Assembly: GCF_010550245.1 (NCBI RefSeq)
Contig: NZ_JAAGLU010000003.1
Coordinates: forward strand, 124,001 to 188,000
Direction: 5' to 3'
Length of the DNA stretch: 64,000 nt
Source of the DNA: Streptomyces sp. SID12501
GTDB lineage: Bacteria; Actinomycetota; Actinomycetes; Streptomycetales; Streptomycetaceae
Below, piece after piece: positions 41,165-49,626 of this stretch. The notes below the pieces were generated by a model, which saw only the letters and a program-made list of their open reading frames with translations, made no database searches and was not told the DNA's origin. How positions within the stretch are numbered: the first letter of the stretch is position 1; every line of letters begins with the position of its first letter. The translations under genes were made by a program, and so were the position numbers.

Positions 41165-42805
41165 TTGAAGCACAAGGCAATCAAGCGCAGGTCGGTCGTT
41201 CTGGGGATCGGTGCGACCGCCGGTGTCGCGGCGGTCGGCGGCATCGCCGTCAGCGCGCAGGCGTCCAGCGAGACCGCCTCCGACTCGTCGTCCTCCTCGG
41301 ACGGCCTGGTCTTCGACCCGGACGGCTACACCGAGATCACGACGACCCTGACGGACACCGACGGCACCGCCCACGACGTGACCTACCACTTCTGGAAGGC
41401 CATCACGTACGTCTCCAAGCCGGTCAACGAGAAGTACCAGAGTCTGATCGTCAGCGTGCCCGTCGAGATCGACGGCAAGGCCGTGGACGCCTCGAACGCG
41501 CCCATCGTCCTGTCCAACGTCATCGCCGGTTACGTCGAGTCCTCCGTGGCGGAGGCCACCGGAATCGGCGGCGCCGCGGGGTCCGGAGGACCCCCTGGCG
41601 GCGGCAGCCCTTCCGCCTCGGCGTCTCCGTCGGCATCCGCCACCGCAACAGCCGCCCCCGCCCCGCCCGGCGGAGGCGGCGGCGGTGCCAAAGCCATGCC
41701 GCAGATGGCGCTGCTGGCCGGCTACGTCGTCGTCGAGCCCGGCGCCCGAGGCCGCACGACGACGAACTCCGCCGGCGAGTACTACGGCACCGCCCCGGCG
41801 GCGATCGTCGACCTCAAGGCGGCCGTGCGGTATCTGCGCGCCAACAAGGGCCGCATCCCCGGCAACACCGACCGGATCGTCTCCGCCGGAGTGAGCGCGG
41901 GCGGCGCCCTGTCCTCGCTGCTCGGCGCCTCCGGCGACAGCCCGCTCTACGACAGGCTCCTCAAGGAGATCGGCGCTGCCGACGCCTCCGACGCGATCTT
42001 CGCGACCGGCGCCTGGTGCCCGATCACCGACCTGGAGCACGCCGACGGCGCCTACGAGTGGAACTGGGGCACGAACGTCACCCAGTCCACCGGCAAGGTC
42101 GTCGACCAGAAGGTGTCCAAGGATCTCCAGTCGCAGTTCGCCGAGTACCAGGCGAAGTTGAGGCTGCGCGGCCTGAAGGGCTCGGGCTTCGGCACGCTCA
42201 CCGCCCGCAACTACGACGAGTACCTGGTCAAGGAGTACCTGGAGCCCTCGGCCACCACGTACCTCACCGACCTGTCGGACTCCGAGCGCGAGACCTACCT
42301 GGCCAAGAACACCTTCATCACCTGGAAGAACGGCAAGGCGACCTTCACCTGGGACGACTTCCTCACCCACGTCGGCACCCGCAAGAAGACCACCCCGGCC
42401 TTCGACCCCTTCGACCTGTCGGCAGGCGAGAACAACGAGTTCGGCACGGGCACCACCAAGGCCCGCCACTACACCGCGTACGGCGCCAAGAACGACACAA
42501 CGGGCCTGACCACCAAGCGCGTCGCGAGCGACATCCCCGCGAAGCTCGACCTGATGAACCCGATGCACCACCTCCTGGAGAAGGCCAACCCGAAGCGGAC
42601 CAAGCACTGGTGGATCCGCCTCGGCACCAACGACACCGACACCTCGCACGTCATCTCCGCCAACCTGGCGGCGGCCGCGGCAGGCCTCGGCGACGACGTC
42701 AACCACCTCTACTACTGGGACCAGGGCCACGGCGCCAACACCGATCTGCCCGACTTCGTGGCCTGGATCGCCAAGGTCACCGGCTACAAGGGCGCGAAGA
42801 AGTAG
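41165..42805 (+). CDS. Secreted tannase-like (subtype B) esterase
   Basis: A 546-residue exported alpha/beta hydrolase. The start is TTG at 41165 with GGAGAGGG seven bases upstream. The N-terminus MKHKAIKRRSVVLGIGATAG is a signal with a twin-arginine-like RRS, followed by a Ser-rich spacer. The hydrolase domain has nucleophile Ser244 in VSAGVSAGGALSS, MNPMHHLLEKANPKRTKHWW, and the late His in WDQGHGANTDLPDF, as in bacterial subtype B tannases. A 45-residue Ser/Ala/Pro/Gly insert (about 135-178) interrupts the core before the VVVEPGARG strand. It probably cleaves galloyl or other phenolic esters. That would link it functionally to the aromatic pathway next door. Confidence 0.85.
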   Translation: MKHKAIKRRSVVLGIGATAGVAAVGGIAVSAQASSETASDSSSSSDGLVFDPDGYTEITTTLTDTDGTAHDVTYHFWKAITYVSKPVNEKYQSLIVSVPVEIDGKAVDASNAPIVLSNVIAGYVESSVAEATGIGGAAGSGGPPGGGSPSASASPSASATATAAPAPPGGGGGGAKAMPQMALLAGYVVVEPGARGRTTTNSAGEYYGTAPAAIVDLKAAVRYLRANKGRIPGNTDRIVSAGVSAGGALSSLLGASGDSPLYDRLLKEIGAADASDAIFATGAWCPITDLEHADGAYEWNWGTNVTQSTGKVVDQKVSKDLQSQFAEYQAKLRLRGLKGSGFGTLTARNYDEYLVKEYLEPSATTYLTDLSDSERETYLAKNTFITWKNGKATFTWDDFLTHVGTRKKTTPAFDPFDLSAGENNEFGTGTTKARHYTAYGAKNDTTGLTTKRVASDIPAKLDLMNPMHHLLEKANPKRTKHWWIRLGTNDTDTSHVISANLAAAAAGLGDDVNHLYYWDQGHGANTDLPDFVAWIAKVTGYKGAKK

Positions 42806-42819
42806 CCCCGGCGCACATC

Positions 42820-42857
42820 GCCGCCCGCCCGGGCCGGTCAGGACTCGGGCGGGCGGC
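42820..42857. terminator. Bidirectional stem-loop between convergent genes
   Basis: Perfect 12-bp arms GCCGCCCGCCCG and CGGGCGGGCGGC with a 14-base loop, 15 bases after the tannase-like stop and 23 before the gntP stop. A strong terminator for both strands. Confidence 0.75.
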
Positions 42858-42879
42858 TCCGTGTGTTCGGCAGGCCGGG

Positions 42880-44307
42880 TCAGACCAGCGGCCACAGCGC
42901 CGCGGTGAGGGCGAAGCCGGCGCATCCCATGACGGTCGTCAGGACCGTCCAGGTGCGCAGACCCGCGGCCACGTCGAGACCGGCGAGCTTGGTGAACATC
43001 CAGAACCCGGCGTCGTTGATGTGGGACAGCGCCAGGGCTCCCGCGCCCATCGCCAGGGCGACCAGCGACAGCTGACCCGTCGACAGGTCGGCCCGGTGCA
43101 GCAGCGGGGTGAGGATGCCGGCGGTCGTGATGAGGGCCACGGTCGCCGAGCCCTGGGCCGCGCGCAGAGCGAGGGCGGTCAGGAAGCCCAGCACCAGTAC
43201 GGGCAGCCCGGTGCGGTCCAGGACGTCGGCGATCGCGTCGCCGATGCCGCTGGCGACCAGGACCTTGCCGAAGACACCGCCCGCCCCCGCCACGAGGATG
43301 ACCATCGCGACGGGCGGCAGCGCGGACCCCATCACCTCGGCGATACGCGCGCGGTCCCAGCCGCGCCGGGCACCCAGGAACCAGCCGCACAGGGCGACGT
43401 CGATGAGCAGGGCCACCATCGGGGCACCGAGGACGGTCAGTACGGCGCGCAGGGTGGAGCCCTCCGCGAGCGCGTTCTGGCCGATGGTGCCGAGGAGGAT
43501 CAGCAGGATCGGGGTGACGATCAGCGCCAGGACCATGCCGAAGGACGGCGGGCGGACGTCGGTCTCCGAGGGCGCGGGCTTGGTGAGTACGGCGGTGCCG
43601 TGGCCGTCCGCCACGGAAGCCGGCGCGCTGCCACCTCCGTCTCCGGCCTCCGGCTCGCCGTACACCTCCGCGTACACCACCGGGTCCATCGGGTACTCGC
43701 GGCGGGTCAGGCGACGGGACACGAAGTAGCCGAGCAGGGCGACGACCGCCGTGACGGGGATGCCCAGCAGCAGCATCAGGCCCTGGCTGGCGCCGATCGT
43801 CGCGGCCACCGCGACCGCGCCGGGGTGCGGCGGCAGGAAGGCGTGCACGGTGAGCATCGCGGCGCCCATCGGCAGTGCGTAGATCAGCAGCGGCTTGCGG
43901 GAGGCGCGGGCGACGCCGTAGGCGATCGGCATCAGGATGATCAGGCCGACCTCGAAGAAGACCGGGATGCCCAGGACGAATCCGGCGACGGTCAGGGCGA
44001 GCGGGGTGCGCCGGGACCCGAACTTCTCGATCAGGGAGTGCGCGAACGCGTGGGCGCCGCCGGAGAGTTCGATGATCCGGCCGATCATCGCGCCCAGCGC
44101 GATGATGGTGGCGATGTGGCCGAGGGTGGCACCCATGCCGTCCTCGATGGTCTTCACCAGGTCGGCGGCGGGCACGCCCGCGGCGAGCGCGACGCCGACG
44201 CTGACGACGACGAGGGCGACGAAGGGCTGCACCTTGGCTCTGAGGATGAGCAGAAGCAGGGTCACCACACCGGCGACCGCGATGGTGAGCAGGGCGGTGT
44301 GGCTCAT
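42880..44307 (-). CDS. GntP-family gluconate/sugar-acid:H+ symporter
   Basis: A 475-residue membrane permease with about twelve hydrophobic segments. Family signatures are ALPMGAAMLTVHAFLPPHPG, VTPILLILLGTIGQ and LSHINDAGFWMFTKLAGL. A charged loop of about 45 residues near 210-255 separates the halves. The ATG overlaps the stop of the dehydrogenase gene (ATGA), so it is coupled to it and closes the sugar-acid operon. It should import a C4-C6 aldonate, consistent with the DUF1537-type kinase and dehydrogenase upstream. Confidence 0.92.
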   Translation of the reverse strand: MSHTALLTIAVAGVVTLLLLILRAKVQPFVALVVVSVGVALAAGVPAADLVKTIEDGMGATLGHIATIIALGAMIGRIIELSGGAHAFAHSLIEKFGSRRTPLALTVAGFVLGIPVFFEVGLIILMPIAYGVARASRKPLLIYALPMGAAMLTVHAFLPPHPGAVAVAATIGASQGLMLLLGIPVTAVVALLGYFVSRRLTRREYPMDPVVYAEVYGEPEAGDGGGSAPASVADGHGTAVLTKPAPSETDVRPPSFGMVLALIVTPILLILLGTIGQNALAEGSTLRAVLTVLGAPMVALLIDVALCGWFLGARRGWDRARIAEVMGSALPPVAMVILVAGAGGVFGKVLVASGIGDAIADVLDRTGLPVLVLGFLTALALRAAQGSATVALITTAGILTPLLHRADLSTGQLSLVALAMGAGALALSHINDAGFWMFTKLAGLDVAAGLRTWTVLTTVMGCAGFALTAALWPLV

Positions 44308-45245
44308 CGTCCCTCTCCTTCCGGGGTTGTTTCTGCGGATATTCCCGACGGCTTGGGAGACAGGACGGTGACGACGGAGGAGTCGTCACGGGCGGCGAGC
44401 CCGGCGCGTTCGCCGAGCAGGTAGAGCTGTGCGGCAGCGGCGGCCAGCGGCACCGGGACGTGGGCGTCCTTGGCGATGCCGGTGACGATGCCCATGTCCT
44501 TGACGAAGATGTCGAGCCGCGACTTCACCTCGACCTCGGCGCCGTCCTCGTACGCCTGGACCATGCGCGGCCCGCGGTCGGCGAACATGAACGACCCGGC
44601 GGCCCCGTGCTTGAGGCTCTCCACGACCGTGCCCGGGTCCAGTCCGAGCCCGCGGGCGAGCGCGATCGCCTCGGCGGCAGCCGCGATGTGCACGCCGGCC
44701 AGCAGCTGGTTGACCGCCTTCATCGCCTGGCCGTCGCCGGGACGCGGGCCGACGACGGTGAGCGTCGAGGCGAGCAGGTCGAGGACCGGCCGGGCCGCCT
44801 TCAGCGCCGCGTCCTCGGCGCCGACGACGATCAGCAGATCGCCGTTTCCGGCCCGCACCGGACCGCCGCTGACCGGCGCGTCCACGGTCAGCACACCGCG
44901 CTCGGCCAGCGTCACAGCGGTGGTGCGCGCCGCCTCGGGGCCGACCGTGCTGGTGAGGATCACGACCGCGCCGGGGCGCAGGGCTTCGGCGGCGCCGTTC
45001 TCGCCGAACAGCGCGCCCTCGACCTGCGCCTGGTCGCGTACGGCGAGCACGACGACGTCGGCGTCACGGGCGGCCTCGGCCGGGGACGCGGCGTCGCGGG
45101 CGCCCTGGGCAGCCAGGGCAGATCGCCGATCGGCCGCGATGTCGTAGACGGAGACGGGCAGTTCGCCCGCCAGGCGGCGCGCCATGGGAAGTCCCATGGC
45201 GCCCAGGCCGATGACGGCCGTGTGGGGACGGGGGTGGGGAGACAT
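44304..45245 (-). CDS. Beta-hydroxyacid dehydrogenase, L-threonate/D-erythronate dehydrogenase-like
   Basis: A 313-residue member of the 3-hydroxyisobutyrate dehydrogenase family. Motifs are VIGLGAMGLPMARRLAG (Rossmann), VDAPVSGGPVRAGNGDLLIV (substrate loop), and catalytic Lys in GQAMKAVNQLLAG. In known four-carbon acid-sugar pathways an enzyme of this family (LtnD/DenD) oxidises L-threonate or D-erythronate at C2. The operon with a DUF1537 kinase and GntP supports that role. It is separated from the aldolase by 237 bases with no evident terminator, and coupled to gntP downstream. Confidence 0.88.
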   Translation of the reverse strand: MSPHPRPHTAVIGLGAMGLPMARRLAGELPVSVYDIAADRRSALAAQGARDAASPAEAARDADVVVLAVRDQAQVEGALFGENGAAEALRPGAVVILTSTVGPEAARTTAVTLAERGVLTVDAPVSGGPVRAGNGDLLIVVGAEDAALKAARPVLDLLASTLTVVGPRPGDGQAMKAVNQLLAGVHIAAAAEAIALARGLGLDPGTVVESLKHGAAGSFMFADRGPRMVQAYEDGAEVEVKSRLDIFVKDMGIVTGIAKDAHVPVPLAAAAAQLYLLGERAGLAARDDSSVVTVLSPKPSGISAETTPEGEGR

Positions 45246-45482
45246 CTTTGTCCTCCTGCGAAGAGAAAGGGGAGAGGAGCAAGTCGGCTGCCGGCGGTGG
45301 GGAAGGCGCCGCCAGAAGTGAAGGGGTGCGCTCAGCTGCGGCGTCTGCGAGGGGGATGGCGCAGGGGCCGGCGGCTGTCGGGGCGGCTCGCGAGGGTGGT
45401 GCGATGCGGCGGGCGGTCGTACGGCGGTCTCGTGCCGTACGACGCGGTGGTGCGGTTCGTCGTCAGCGGGGCCGGGGTAAGG

Positions 45483-46346
45483 TCACGCGTCTCCCCCTTC
45501 GGCACGGGGACTCAGGCGGCCGATGACCTCCAGGGCGGTGTCCCGGACCGCGTCGCGGCCCGCCGCCCAGACGGAGACGACGTCGGAGCCGGGCAGCGCG
45601 GCCGGGAGGGTCGCGTTGACGGCTTCCAGGTAGGCGCGGCGCAGTTCGGCGTTGACGTTGACCTTGGCGACGCCGCGCGCGAGGGCGCCGTGCAGCTCTT
45701 CGACGGGCAGGCCGTTGGCGCCGTGCAGGACGAGCGGGACCGGTACGGCCGCGTGGATCGCGGCCAGCCGCTCCAGGTCGAGGCGGACCGGGTCCCTGGG
45801 AAAGCCGTGGACGTTGCCGACGGCCACGGCGAGGGCGTCCACACCGGTGGCGTCCACGAACTCTTCCGCCTGCGCGGGGTCTGTCATCGTCGCAGTCTTG
45901 GCGACGGCGCCCGTGGAAACGTCCTCGTCGCCCGGCAGGGCGCCGAGCTCGGCTTCCACCCAGGCGCCGTGGTGACGAGCCCGCCGGACCGCCTCCTTCG
46001 TCAGCGCGATGTTCTCGGCGAACGGCAGGTGGGAGCCGTCGACCATGACGGAGGTGTAGCCCGCCTCCAGGCAGGCGGTGATCTCGTCCAGGTCCCGGCT
46101 GTGGTCGAGGTGCACGCCGAGGCGGGCGGTCGAGTGTTCGGCGGTGTCCAGCGCCAGCCGCATCAGGGCCTTGCGCCCGGCGTGCTTGAAGGAGCCGGAG
46201 CCCGCCTGGATCAGGACGGGCGTTCCGGCGGTCTCGGCTGCGGCCGTGATGCCCTGGACCGTCTCCAGGTTGTAGGCGACGAACCCGGGCAGGGCGTGGC
46301 CGGTAGCGGCGGCCTGCTTGAGGGCGTCGGTTCCGTGCAGCAGCAT
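45483..46346 (-). CDS. Class II fructose-bisphosphate-type aldolase
   Basis: A 287-residue zinc aldolase of the GatY/KbaY/FbaA kind. It has GFVAYNLETVQGI, VHLDHSRDLDEI (catalytic Asp and zinc His), EAELGALPGDED, GNVHGFPRD and VLHGANGLP with the second and third zinc His, then KVNVNAELRRAY. It would cleave a phosphorylated ketose or keto-acid to DHAP. In described threonate pathways the phosphorylated 3-oxo acid is decarboxylated by OtnC instead, so an aldolase here suggests a variant route or a longer sugar acid. The ATG shares one base with the kinase stop. The 237 bases downstream (45246-45482) contain no gene. Confidence 0.88.
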   Translation of the reverse strand: MLLHGTDALKQAAATGHALPGFVAYNLETVQGITAAAETAGTPVLIQAGSGSFKHAGRKALMRLALDTAEHSTARLGVHLDHSRDLDEITACLEAGYTSVMVDGSHLPFAENIALTKEAVRRARHHGAWVEAELGALPGDEDVSTGAVAKTATMTDPAQAEEFVDATGVDALAVAVGNVHGFPRDPVRLDLERLAAIHAAVPVPLVLHGANGLPVEELHGALARGVAKVNVNAELRRAYLEAVNATLPAALPGSDVVSVWAAGRDAVRDTALEVIGRLSPRAEGGDA

Positions 46347-47794
46347 CAGGCGCTCCGGAGCAGGGCGAGGGCGTCGGCGAGGGCGTCGGGGCCGCCGACG
46401 TTCCCGGCGAAGACGATGTAGGGGATGCCGGCGGCGGGTCCGTCGACGGGCTCCCAGAGGGAGACGATGCCGGGCAGCAGGGTGCCCCGGGCCCAGGCAC
46501 GGCGGATCTCCAGTCCGTGGGTGGCGGTGTCGCTGGAGGTGATCCCTCCCTTGGCGACGACGAAGGCGGGCCGCCGGGTGGCGTTGACCTGCCGTACGGC
46601 CTCCACGAGCGCGGCGGAGACCCGGCGGGAGATCGCCAGGTTGTCGTCCGCGTCGGCGCCGGTCACCAGGGTGCGCGAGGTGCGGATCACGGCGTCGGCC
46701 GTCTCCAGCGCGGCGGCGGCCGCGGCCGCGACCTCGGCGATGTGGGCGTCACGCCGCTCCTCGTCGAGCAGAAGGGCCACATCGAGTTCGTACTCGGCGA
46801 TCCCGCCGCGCTCCCGCAGCCGGTCCAACTGCCGCGTCGTCAGCGACACATGGGACCCCACGGCGATCAGCCCGTGCGGCGTGTCGCCGCGCAGCGGGCG
46901 CAACTGCGCCGGGGTGAGCGGTGGCCGCCCGGCCTGTCCGGCGCGGGCCCTGACGAAGGACGGCCCGACGCGGTAGAGCAGCCGTGTGCCGTTCTCCTCC
47001 GCTTGGGCGAGAGCCAGGGCGAGCACGCGCAGGTCGTCGTCGCAGACCGCGTCGACCACGGCCGTACGCCCGCCGCTCAGCGAGGACAGCAACCGCGCCG
47101 TATGCTCCGGGCCGCCACCACGCAGGTCGTCGAGGGTGATGCGCAGCACCTCGCCCGCGGGCACCCGCCCGCCCGTCTTCTCCTCGACCCACTCGGGCAG
47201 CGAGGAGCTGCGGTAGCCGAAGGTGGCGTCGCGGGCGAACTCGCTCTCACCGACCGGGAGGAGTCCGTCGACGGTGCGCATCCAGTGGTGGGAGTCGACG
47301 GTCAGCCGGCCGGCCTCGATGTAGGCGGGGACCAGCACGACACCGTCCGGGGCGCCGACACCCAGCTCGGTCAGTTCCTCGGCGAGGACGTCGGTCTCCA
47401 GGGGGAAGTGGCCGCGCAGGGTCGAGTCGCCACGGCTGGCCAGCACGTAAGCGGTGCCCTCGGCCGCCGACGCCGTGTGCAGGGCACGGACCACCTCGCG
47501 GTTGCGGGCGGCGGCATCCTGGGGCGACAGGCTGCGGGTGTTGGTGAGGACGAAGAAGGCGGCACTGTCCTGGCGCAGCGCCCAGCGCAGGTCGTCCACC
47601 GTCCAGGAGGTCAGGACCGGCACGTCCGCGACCGTCTGGGTGCCGGTCGGGTCGTCGTCGAGGACGACAAGACGGGCGCCGCCGGAGATCCGGGCGGCCA
47701 CCTCGGCGGCGCTCACCTCGCGGATGGGCGGGAGCCCATCCAGCACCGCGGCCTCGCTGACGGGCCCCGTCTGGGCATGGAGAGGTAGGGACAT
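46346..47794 (-). CDS. Four-carbon acid sugar kinase (DUF1537/OtnK family)
   Basis: A 482-residue two-domain kinase, the usual family length. The N-terminal substrate domain has VVLDDDPTGTQTVADVP and NTRSLS, with DSTLRGHFPLETD; the C-terminal nucleotide domain has FVVAKGGITSSDTATHGL and GIPYIVFAGNVG. This family phosphorylates 3-oxo-tetronate or related acids in threonate and erythronate catabolism. AGGAA lies six bases before the ATG at 47794. The open frame extends further upstream into the regulator gene, but without homology. It is first of the structural genes, 47 bases after the regulator's stop. Confidence 0.9.
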   Translation of the reverse strand: MSLPLHAQTGPVSEAAVLDGLPPIREVSAAEVAARISGGARLVVLDDDPTGTQTVADVPVLTSWTVDDLRWALRQDSAAFFVLTNTRSLSPQDAAARNREVVRALHTASAAEGTAYVLASRGDSTLRGHFPLETDVLAEELTELGVGAPDGVVLVPAYIEAGRLTVDSHHWMRTVDGLLPVGESEFARDATFGYRSSSLPEWVEEKTGGRVPAGEVLRITLDDLRGGGPEHTARLLSSLSGGRTAVVDAVCDDDLRVLALALAQAEENGTRLLYRVGPSFVRARAGQAGRPPLTPAQLRPLRGDTPHGLIAVGSHVSLTTRQLDRLRERGGIAEYELDVALLLDEERRDAHIAEVAAAAAAALETADAVIRTSRTLVTGADADDNLAISRRVSAALVEAVRQVNATRRPAFVVAKGGITSSDTATHGLEIRRAWARGTLLPGIVSLWEPVDGPAAGIPYIVFAGNVGGPDALADALALLRSA

Positions 47795-47841
47795 GGCGAA
47801 TTCCTGGTCTCTAACGGGAAGTTGGGGGGAGCTGGGCAACG

Positions 47842-48540
47842 TCAGTCGAGGTCGCGCTTGATCACATGGGTGCGCAGGTCGTCGGCGGTCTGGTTCATGT
47901 GACCGTCCATGGCGGTCCGGGCGGCCTCGGGGCTGCCGGACTCCAGCGCGGCGAGCACCGCCTCGTGGTGCGCGATGGCGTTCGTGCGGATCTCCGGGAC
48001 GGCCGAGGTCTCCCGGCGCCCCCCGACGAGCAGCGGGCCGAACGGCTCGAAGAGCAGGGGGACGAAGAGGTTGCCCGTCGCCCGCATCACCGTGTCGTGG
48101 AAGTCGATGTCGGCCTGCACGAACTGCTCGGTGTCGCCTGCGTCGGCCGCCTCGCGCATGCTCGCCAGGTGCTGGCGCAGCACGTCCAGGTCCTCCTCGG
48201 TGCGGCGGGAGGCGGCCAGCTCGCACGCGCCGTTCTCGATGAGCCGGCGTGCCTCGATCAGCCGCTCCGACAGGGCGCCGCTCGCGGTGCGCGAGGCCGC
48301 CCGCACCACCGGCTCCAGGGCGGTCCAGCGGTCCGGTGCGTTGACGTAGGTGCCCCGGCCGCGGACCACCCGTACGACGTTCTGCGCACGCAGCTGCTTG
48401 ACCGCCTCCCGCACGGTCAGCCTGCTCACCCCACCCTGCTCCGAGAGTTCTCCCTCGGGCGGGAGCGCGGAGTCCGGCGGGTACTGGCCGTCGATGATCG
48501 CGGTGAGCAGCTGCTCGGCAAGGTCATCGGGGAGCGACAT
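47842..48540 (-). CDS. GntR/FadR-family (FCD) transcriptional regulator of the sugar-acid operon
   Basis: A 232-residue repressor. The winged HTH is PPEGELSEQGGVSRLTVREA near 25-55 with wing VVRGRGTYVN, followed by an all-helical FCD ligand domain (LIEARRLIENGACELAA, DIDFHDTVMRATGN, HHEAVLAALESG) that keeps the metal-binding Asp/His pattern. GAGG lies eight bases before the ATG at 48540. It heads the kinase-aldolase-dehydrogenase-permease operon, and two overlapping palindromes stand immediately upstream, so the whole transcript is likely autoregulated by the sugar acid or its 2-oxo product. Confidence 0.9.
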   Translation of the reverse strand: MSLPDDLAEQLLTAIIDGQYPPDSALPPEGELSEQGGVSRLTVREAVKQLRAQNVVRVVRGRGTYVNAPDRWTALEPVVRAASRTASGALSERLIEARRLIENGACELAASRRTEEDLDVLRQHLASMREAADAGDTEQFVQADIDFHDTVMRATGNLFVPLLFEPFGPLLVGGRRETSAVPEIRTNAIAHHEAVLAALESGSPEAARTAMDGHMNQTADDLRTHVIKRDLD

Positions 48541-48568
48541 GGCGGGAACCTCTTCGTCCGTGATCACA

Positions 48569-48592
48569 TCTGACGTCAGACATCTGATGTCT
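48569..48592. promoter_or_regulatory. Two overlapping palindromes before the FCD regulator
   Basis: TCTGACGTCAGA (48569-48580) and AGACATCTGATGTCT (48578-48592) are both perfect and share three bases. They lie 28 to 52 bases before the regulator's ATG. Both carry the TGAnGTCA / CATCTGATG type of core seen in FadR-type operators. Two dimers could bind side by side. Confidence 0.65.
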
Positions 48593-48750
48593 ATATGTCG
48601 GAAACGATGACACCGGAGGTAGGACTCGTCAATACCCTCCGGTCGGAAACAATTGGGGATCATGGAGGCGGGCGCCACCTCGTCGCCGCGGCATCCGCAT
48701 CGCGTCTCTTCGACCACGCCGCCGAGCGGCCCGTCGACTCCCCTCGCCCG

Positions 48751-48864
48751 GCCAGGGATGGTGGCGGTGGTCGCTCTGACATGGAACGCTCCGGCCAGGG
48801 CGCCGGCGGCGCGGGCCAGGTTGTGCGCCAGGGCCGCCAGGGCGAGCCACGCGGCATTGGCGCG
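48751..48864 (-). mobile_element. C-terminal remnant of an IS1380-family transposase
   Basis: The minus strand reads RANAAWLALAALAHNLARAA, then GALAGAFHVRATTATIPG, the conserved C-terminal helix of IS1380-type transposases. An in-frame stop precedes it and the catalytic domain is missing. The rest of 48593-49423 shows only weak open frames with no recognisable domain, so this 0.8-kb stretch looks like decayed insertion DNA between the sugar-acid operon and the accessory island. Confidence 0.65.
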
Positions 48865-49423
48865 TCATTCCGCCCCAGAGGCAGCCTTGACCCAGATCAC
48901 CACGGACCTCCGAAAGCGCCTGGGGGTGCGGCCCTCACTTGAGAGAGGCATGGACTCGCCGAGTCTTGGCGCTCCCGGACTGCACTACGGAACTCATCCG
49001 CGCTTTGCCCACCTGGACAGCCTTGACCATGGGCGGCCAACGGCATGGAACGGCCCACAAGGCTGTGGCATCGACCGTGTCGACCTCCCTCAGCGACAGC
49101 AACGAGGCATGGTCCCGCTTCGCCACCGACCCCGCCTCACACTCCGGCCCAACAGCGTGGCTACGACTCGGCGACATCCTCGATGCCGCCGCGCGAAATA
49201 CGGACTGGCCGAAGCCCTCGAACTCCAAGTGACACTGCAGGCGCGCAAATTCCCGTGCGCAACGCGACAAGACTCGACAGTCGCAGTACCGCCGCTCGAT
49301 CGGCTGGGAGAAATCTGGGAGAAGACCTTCTCCCAGAACCCTCGCAACACCTCGCCACACCAACCGAGACAGCTAGCCTGACCTGCATAATCATCCACCT
49401 CGGCCGGTATTGATCTTGTCCGG

Positions 49424-49474
49424 ACCTCATTCGGGACGAAGAGGTCGTGGGTTCCAATCCCGCCACCCCGACAG
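49424..49474 (+). repeat. Direct repeat 1: tRNA-Pro 3'-half (att-like)
   Basis: The 51 bases are identical to 56664-56714. They contain TTCGGGACGAAG, GGTCGTGGGTTCCAATCCCG and CCACCCCGAC, that is the anticodon loop (CGG), T-arm and acceptor 3' strand of tRNA-Pro, but no 5' half, so no functional tRNA. pSAM2-type integrative elements are known to use exactly this part of a tRNA-Pro gene as attachment core. The two copies bound the accessory island. Confidence 0.75.
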
Positions 49475-49489
49475 TAAAACGCCAGGTCA

Positions 49490-49518
49490 GGGCCGCCCAC
49501 TCAAGTAGTGGGCGGCCC
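49490..49518. terminator. Stem-loop beside direct repeat 1
   Basis: GGGCCGCCCACT and AGTGGGCGGCCC form a perfect 12-bp stem with loop CAAGT, 15 bases after the repeat. It may be the former terminator of a tRNA or integrase transcript at the attachment site. Confidence 0.65.
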
Positions 49519-49548
49519 TGATTTCGTGGTGCGTGACTAACTGCGTGA

Positions 49549-49614
49549 CTACCGGTCCTGAAGCCGCCACCACAGATAGTCCTCCCAGGCGCGAGAGGAG
49601 AAGGTGATCTTCAT
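49549..49614 (-). pseudogene. Truncated YoeB toxin (21 codons)
   Basis: The frame reads MKITFSSRAWEDYLWW and then a few residues to a TAG at 49549. This is the N-terminus of the YoeB mRNA interferase, which normally has about 84 residues. It begins 12 bases after the antitoxin stop, the standard yefM-yoeB order. The sequence changes abruptly into the TGCGTGACTA-containing DNA next to the att-like repeat, so the toxin was cut off at the island's edge. Confidence 0.75.
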
Positions 49615-49626
49615 TCGCGGCCCTTG

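Noticed and set aside
41087..44389. Two opposite open frames of about 1100 codons
   Set aside because: Both are long GC-rich shadows crossing several real genes (tannase-like esterase, GntP).
48653..49381. 242-codon plus-strand open frame
   Set aside because: It reads antisense through the IS1380 remnant and then through weakly biased DNA with no domain.
49161..49466. Short minus-strand proteins beginning AGLEPTTSSSRMRSG and similar frames at the other repeat
   Set aside because: These are translations of the tRNA-Pro 3'-half sequence, a well-known spurious ORF type.
49424..49474. A functional tRNA-Pro gene
   Set aside because: Only the 3' half is present; the bases before the anticodon loop (CCTCA) do not pair with CGAAG, and no acceptor 5' strand exists at either copy.
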